Source: Bryobacteraceae bacterium
GTDB lineage: Bacteria; Acidobacteriota; Terriglobia; Bryobacterales; Bryobacteraceae
Reading direction: 5' to 3'
DNA length: 17,992 bases
NCBI GenBank assembly: GCA_025350445.1
Contig: JANXXV010000986.1
Span: forward strand, 1 to 17,992
In this document: positions 13,995 to 17,992 of the stretch, one piece after another
Position numbering within the stretch: position 1 is the first letter of the stretch
Layout: the number at the start of each line of letters is the position of its first letter
Program-made: the position numbers and the translations under genes
Notes under the pieces: model-generated
Told to the model about the DNA's origin: nothing
The model's database searches: none
What the model saw: the letters and a program-made list of their open reading frames with translations, nothing else

Positions 13995-15699
13995 CTGTGC
14001 TCTCCATCTCGCATCGGCTGATATTGTATATTTCTAGAGCGACCTCGGTGGCGGGATCTTTGCTCCTGTCACGAAATGCTTTCACGAGATTGCGCTTTTG
14101 TTCCCCGCTGATGGAACCAGGCGATGGAACGCGGATGCGGCGCAGGTACTGCGCCTGGAAGCGCAAATAACCCCCGCGCATACGAACACCGTAGCACTCA
14201 ATAAAGAATTGACCAACGAAAGAAAGGAGAATTCCACCCAAGACTTCGAGGTCCCACTCGTCAGAGGAAACAACGTAAAGATTGTGATGCGGGTAGGTAC
14301 TGCCGGGATCAAGAACCGGGTTAAACTCGTCCTTGATGTCTGGGATGTAGAGCTTCGGCTTGGCCGTCAATGCATGGGTTACCCGGTCGATTGTACGATA
14401 CCAGCCGTGAGGATTCTTCTTCGCCGTATTTCGCTTCCGCACCAATTCTTCGTGGCCTTCGAAATAGGCCCGAAGCCGGGGGTACTTCGAAAGATCTACT
14501 AAACCCTCGCCATTCCATGGGTCGACCAAATAGTGACCCGACCATTGCATGTGACCAGTCAGCGTGTCTCTCGCAAGGGCCAATGGAACCAGCCGCTCTG
14601 GCTCAACAAGGTTCGAGTCTTTAGTAATAAAAACGCTGTCGAGACCGGTCGCAACACCTATTCCCACTTTCGTCTTTTCGTCTTCCGTCTCCAAAACTGC
14701 AAAAGTCTGTTCGAGACGCCGAAGAAGCTTCATGCGGGCAGGGGAGCCGCAAGGCCACGGGTCAGTTCCTGAAAACCAACCCTTCACCATGGCGGCAGTA
14801 AGCCCCGGCGCCACTGCGTTCACCCCTGCGCGTGCAGTTGTTAGAACATCCGCCAGCGCGGCCGCTCCGGCTGATTCCGCCACTTGGCCTGCCTGGGCGA
14901 CAACGGCATTTCCTTGACGCCCGCGCCGGATAACCGTTATGGCAGGATAAGCGCTAACATCGTCGTCGAACGCATCGGCGCGATGCATTTCAACGATAGC
15001 TTCCACCGCGAAGCTCGATGTGACCAGGCCTCGAAGTTCGGCTCCATACTGGTTGAGCATCCATCTATCGGCACAGATAAACGCACAGACTCCCTCGTCC
15101 TTGAGGCCTCTCAGTGCTGCCTCGTAAAAAGCTACATAGATGTCGGCCCGGCCGCGCATAGTCGGATAGGACGCGCGGTAGATGCCAGCAACTTCTTCCG
15201 GAATATCCTCGAGCCGCACGTACGGTGGGTTTCCAATCACGAAATCCGCTAACGGAAGAGCGAATGCCTCGAAGAGATAATCGCCAGTCCGGATCCAAGA
15301 GCAAGTCAAGTCCTCCGCCAGATCCGAAGGGATGTCCATTTTCCGCAGCGTGGCGAGCACGGCTTCTTTGGCGGTAGCAGCGCTCTCTTCGTCCAATTCG
15401 AATGCCAGCAGCGATTTCTTGCAGTCCGAGAGTGGCCGTTCCATCCTCCGGCAGGAACTTACGAGACGTTCCGCCATCCGAATAAGAAACGCGCCCTCGC
15501 CTGCAGCGGGCTCGACCGCCAGTCTGTCGACGAGATTTAGATCAGCGCGATATCCAGCTAAATCCAGAAGGAGTTCAACCACCCATGGCTTCGTATAGAT
15601 AACACCTTTGCGTTCCAGCGATTCAGCCGCCTGAGGTTGCACGGGCGCAAACAGGAAGGATTGACCGGGTGTCGGCCGATGGGTACTCAGATTTTTCAT
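13984..15699 (-). CDS. PaeR7I/XhoI-type adenine-N6 DNA methyltransferase
   Basis: From ATG 15699 it codes for 571 residues; a longer frame from 15786 adds 29 residues of no family character that overlap the end of the TPR gene. LERKGVIYTKPWVVELLLDLAGY opens the protein as in M.PaeR7I (about 530 residues). The SAM-binding motif I is VEPAAGEGAFL at 62-72 and the catalytic motif IV NPPY at 157-160 (DFVIGNPPYVRLEDIP). YPTMRGRADIYVAFYEAAL and FICADRWMLNQYGAELR are further family stretches. A TaqI/Eco57I-like C-terminal recognition domain follows. It should methylate adenine in CTCGAG and protect the host. The close likeness to a proteobacterial enzyme and lower GC than the flanks suggest horizontal transfer. 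Confidence 0.92.
   Translation of the reverse strand: MKNLSTHRPTPGQSFLFAPVQPQAAESLERKGVIYTKPWVVELLLDLAGYRADLNLVDRLAVEPAAGEGAFLIRMAERLVSSCRRMERPLSDCKKSLLAFELDEESAATAKEAVLATLRKMDIPSDLAEDLTCSWIRTGDYLFEAFALPLADFVIGNPPYVRLEDIPEEVAGIYRASYPTMRGRADIYVAFYEAALRGLKDEGVCAFICADRWMLNQYGAELRGLVTSSFAVEAIVEMHRADAFDDDVSAYPAITVIRRGRQGNAVVAQAGQVAESAGAAALADVLTTARAGVNAVAPGLTAAMVKGWFSGTDPWPCGSPARMKLLRRLEQTFAVLETEDEKTKVGIGVATGLDSVFITKDSNLVEPERLVPLALARDTLTGHMQWSGHYLVDPWNGEGLVDLSKYPRLRAYFEGHEELVRKRNTAKKNPHGWYRTIDRVTHALTAKPKLYIPDIKDEFNPVLDPGSTYPHHNLYVVSSDEWDLEVLGGILLSFVGQFFIECYGVRMRGGYLRFQAQYLRRIRVPSPGSISGEQKRNLVKAFRDRSKDPATEVALEIYNISRCEMESTVDH
14001..14005 (-). promoter_or_regulatory. Ribosome binding site for the endonuclease TTG start
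   Basis: GGAGA on the minus strand lies 6 bases before TTG 13994, within the end of the methyltransferase gene. No ATG or GTG with a comparable site lies nearby. The overlap suggests endonuclease synthesis is coupled to methyltransferase translation. Confidence 0.6.
15208..15213. other. CTCGAG site inside the methyltransferase gene
   Basis: The predicted recognition sequence of this system occurs within its own methyltransferase gene, so the incoming locus is itself a target until methylated. Confidence 0.6.
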
Positions 15700-15778
15700 T
15701 ATTCTACTTGCGGCGGAGGTCTCACGACTTCGAATGCCCAATTCAAACGGTAGCAAAATGGTGGCGACTACTCCAACC

Positions 15779-17062
15779 CTACCCAAGCTTCTTCAACTCC
15801 CCCGCCGCCAACCCGCTCCACTTCCGCATCAGCCCGCGCCGGTAAGGCGGCAATGTCCGCACCGCTTCCACCGCGCGCCCAAACAGCTCCTTCGCCTCTG
15901 CCGCCCGATTCAGCCGCACGAGCGTTGCGCCCAGCAAATACAGTCCCTCCGGATCATACTCCCGCCGTTCCACAAATTTCGCCAGACACTTTTCCGCCTG
16001 CTCCACTCTTCCCGCCTGCAAATGAATCGCGCCAATCTCGCGCCACACTTCGCTGAAGGCGTGCTTGTCGTTCTGACGCACCGCCGTCTCACAAAACGCC
16101 ATCGCCTCGTCAAGCCGGCCCTGGTCGCGGGCCATCCGCCCCAGCTGAAACTGCGCGTCGGTCTCCGTCGGATCAATGGCAATCGCGCGCCGGAATTCCT
16201 CCGCCGCCTGCGTGGTCTGTCGCCGTTGCTGATAAATCAACCCCAGCTGACAATGCGGTTCGGCATCGTGTGGGTTCACCGCAGCCGCCTCCAATTGCCG
16301 CCGGAAATTGGCGCGGCTGCGGAACCCCGCGCTAAGATCGCCCCAACTTCGCTGCGCATTGCCGCCGAACATTCTATAGGCCCAGAAGAGCGCGAACGGC
16401 GAGCCGAGGAAGCCAAGCGCCGGACCGAACACTTGGGACAGGAAGAACCCGCCAACCAGCGCCATCAAGCCAGCCACCGCGATCACGAATCCTTTCCGCA
16501 GGTCGGCCCCGAAAAGGGTTCGCGCCGCGCACGCCACGAAAAATGCAAACAGCACCTTGGCGGCCAGCCACGGTCCGAACACCACCGGGCTATAAGGCAT
16601 CGGCGGCAGCGCCACCCCAAAGATGGCCAGCGGCAGATGCGCCGCCACCCAAGCCATCAGCGTGCAGGTTGCCATGCCGCCATAGTCGCGGTACAGCACC
16701 ACGCCGACCCCACCCAGCGGTTCCACGGCGCACGCCATCACAATCGCCGCCGGCACAAACACCACCATCAATCCCAACAGCGAGGTGAATACGGAGAAGT
16801 TGTTCGCGGCGAGCAGTCTCAAGACCAAAATGCCGGGAGCAACGGCTTGCGGTGTGGCTTCTTCCGCGACCGGCGCGGTGTGCACCGGCGCCAACTCCCG
16901 AATCGCGTCCTGTTCCCTGGTCACCAACGTATACTGCAGCACCGCGGAAAGCAGCACCACCAGCACCGCGCCAAACACCCAGTTCCCCTCGTCCAGCAAC
17001 GCGCTCATTGACGAGAACGGGCGCCAGTACATGCCAGCCAGTAATTTCAACTGTCCAATCAT
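15779..17062 (-). CDS. Yip1-like membrane protein with C-terminal TPR repeats
   Basis: 427 residues. The N-terminal half holds about five or six hydrophobic helices (near 29-46, 92-112, 130-150, 161-181, 192-212 and 214-230) in the arrangement of Yip1-family proteins. The cytoplasmic half carries about four TPR units at 252-400, with typical LG..Y...G....A...F..A spacing, for example LGLIYQQRRQTTQAAEEFRRAI. It probably acts as a membrane-bound scaffold; no enzyme motif is seen. Its ATG overlaps the upstream TIM-barrel gene stop by 4 bases. After its stop, 79 bases precede the methyltransferase start. Confidence 0.88.
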   Translation of the reverse strand: MIGQLKLLAGMYWRPFSSMSALLDEGNWVFGAVLVVLLSAVLQYTLVTREQDAIRELAPVHTAPVAEEATPQAVAPGILVLRLLAANNFSVFTSLLGLMVVFVPAAIVMACAVEPLGGVGVVLYRDYGGMATCTLMAWVAAHLPLAIFGVALPPMPYSPVVFGPWLAAKVLFAFFVACAARTLFGADLRKGFVIAVAGLMALVGGFFLSQVFGPALGFLGSPFALFWAYRMFGGNAQRSWGDLSAGFRSRANFRRQLEAAAVNPHDAEPHCQLGLIYQQRRQTTQAAEEFRRAIAIDPTETDAQFQLGRMARDQGRLDEAMAFCETAVRQNDKHAFSEVWREIGAIHLQAGRVEQAEKCLAKFVERREYDPEGLYLLGATLVRLNRAAEAKELFGRAVEAVRTLPPYRRGLMRKWSGLAAGELKKLG

Positions 17063-17992
17063 GCAAAAGCAAGGCAGCGCTTCACGTTTTCTTCTTCCAC
17101 CTGCAACTGCGCCGCATGATCCAGGCCGCTGATCACCGGCAATCTCTGCTGCTTCCCGCGCACCATCCGCAGTGTCCTCGCCAGGTATATCCCCTTCCTG
17201 TCTGGAAACGTCGTCCAGTATTTATCGGTCAAACACGGCACCCGCAGCGGATCGCGAGTGATCATCTCCAGCAGCAGATTCGTCTTCGGACGCGCGTTCT
17301 GAATTGTGCTGATCACACGCTTTATATCCAGCATACCCGTTCCCATCGCCATCTCAGACAGCAGAAATCCGTCAGGCGCTTCGTCCACCGCCATGTCTTT
17401 CAAATGCGTGGTAACCGCATACGGCGCCAGGCGTTCAATAAACTCCATCGGGTCGTCCAACAGCGAGATGTTGTTCCCCGCATCCAGGCAGCAGCCAAAG
17501 TAATCGCCCGCATACTTCTTCATGATTTCCAGATGCTCATCCATCGTCCAGTCCTTGTGATTTTCCAAACCCATGGGCATCTTCATCTTCTCGACAATCG
17601 GGACTGCACGCGCAATCGATGCCTTCGAATCCGCCACAAACCTCTTCCAATCCTCCAGCGTGCCGAACGTCTCATAACGCCGCCCGCCCAGGCATCCGGT
17701 GCGGATCGCCACCGCGCCCACATCCTTCGCCGCTTGCACGTAATGTTCAAACTCGCTGCTGTCGGTCTTGGGCATAGGCGCCATCACTTCCACGTACATG
17801 CCAAGCTGCTCGGCCCGACCGCGCACCTTCTTCAAATACGCCGGATCGGTGGACGAAAGCGCCGCCTGAATCCCCGGTGCGCCCAGCCCGTTGCAATGCT
17901 CCAGAAACTCAAACGTATCCCGGAAGCGGCGCACGGACATATAGCTCGTAGTCGCGATCCCCAGCTTCGAGCGGGGCATTGCCACGGCCGTC
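17059..17992 (-). CDS. Xylose-isomerase-like TIM-barrel (sugar phosphate isomerase/epimerase) protein, 5' end beyond window
   Basis: The frame is open to the window edge. GTG 17985 or ATG 17979 could start it (308 or 306 residues). The upstream codons read TA-VAMPRSKLG, like the end of a Tat leader, so the gene probably begins outside the window. The barrel opens with KLGIATTSYM. Metal ligands of the AP-endonuclease-2/xylose-isomerase-like family are visible, numbered from GTG 17985: Glu141 (MGLENHKDW), Asp168 (CCLDAGNN), His194 (TTHLKDM) and Glu240 (LLLEMI). It likely isomerises or epimerises a sugar or keto-sugar; the substrate is unknown. The stop overlaps the start of the Yip1-TPR gene by 4 bases. 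Confidence 0.88.
   Translation of the reverse strand, partial: TAVAMPRSKLGIATTSYMSVRRFRDTFEFLEHCNGLGAPGIQAALSSTDPAYLKKVRGRAEQLGMYVEVMAPMPKTDSSEFEHYVQAAKDVGAVAIRTGCLGGRRYETFGTLEDWKRFVADSKASIARAVPIVEKMKMPMGLENHKDWTMDEHLEIMKKYAGDYFGCCLDAGNNISLLDDPMEFIERLAPYAVTTHLKDMAVDEAPDGFLLSEMAMGTGMLDIKRVISTIQNARPKTNLLLEMITRDPLRVPCLTDKYWTTFPDRKGIYLARTLRMVRGKQQRLPVISGLDHAAQLQVEEENVKRCLAFA

Noticed and set aside
15734..17011. Long plus-strand open frame (425 codons) opposite the Yip1-TPR gene
   Set aside because: The translation is dominated by Arg, His, Gln and Pro, while the minus strand shows clear membrane helices and TPR repeats.
1..17992. CRISPR array, tRNA, rRNA, integrase or transposase marking the accessory blocks
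   Set aside because: I looked for spaced repeats, tRNA-like cloverleaf ends and recombinase motifs and saw none; the islands rest on gene content and base composition only.

Overview
The window looks like chromosomal DNA of an acidobacterium, most likely of the Solibacter/Bryobacterales group. This is inferred from several gene styles: small Tat-signal TIM-barrel enzymes, a Tat-signal aldo/keto reductase, a hopanoid side-chain cluster, a Yip1-TPR membrane protein and GC-rich intergenic palindromes. No rRNA, tRNA, CRISPR array, transposase or phage gene is visible. Housekeeping-like genes are GC-rich and tightly packed, often with 4-base stop/start overlaps. Two blocks are visibly poorer in GC and look acquired: about 1813-5148 and about 13233-15778.

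Layout. (1) 17-1812, plus strand: a membrane-anchored carboxypeptidase-regulatory-like protein overlapping a CcmA-type ABC ATPase. (2) 2031-5062, plus strand: a coupled two-gene module made of a small HEPN-like helical protein and an 877-residue protein carrying a MinD/ParA-type P-loop domain followed by a second, AAA/STAND-like P-loop domain. This is the best candidate for an undescribed system, probably of the conflict or defence kind. (3) 5149-7142, minus strand: a Tat-signal aldo/keto reductase and a clan-A-like TIM-barrel hydrolase, overlapping by 4 bases. (4) 7213-10557, minus strand: hpnJ, two half-size EamA/SMR-type membrane proteins and hpnI, all joined by 4-base overlaps. HpnI and HpnJ build the cyclitol-ether head group of bacteriohopanetetrol, and the membrane pair resembles ArnE/ArnF and may flip the glycosylated hopanoid. 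A LolA-like exported protein lies just upstream on the same strand. (5) 11416-12713, plus strand: a FlK-type hot-dog thioesterase and a Tat-signal amidohydrolase. (6) 12714-15699, minus strand: a PaeR7I/XhoI-type restriction-modification pair, expected to act on CTCGAG. The endonuclease frame is about 170 residues longer than its family because it runs into what looks like a separate resident gene. (7) 15779-17992, minus strand: a Yip1-TPR membrane protein overlapping a xylose-isomerase-like TIM-barrel gene whose 5' end lies beyond the window.

How they fit together. The hopanoid cluster, the exported TIM-barrel enzymes and the ABC component form the resident metabolic and envelope background. 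The tandem-NTPase module and the restriction-modification pair are accessory genes inserted into it, both probably protective. Their junctions show no target duplication or integrase that I can see. Several genes (2429, 8334, 11372, 13994) appear to start at TTG or GTG, supported by overlaps or well-placed ribosome binding sites.
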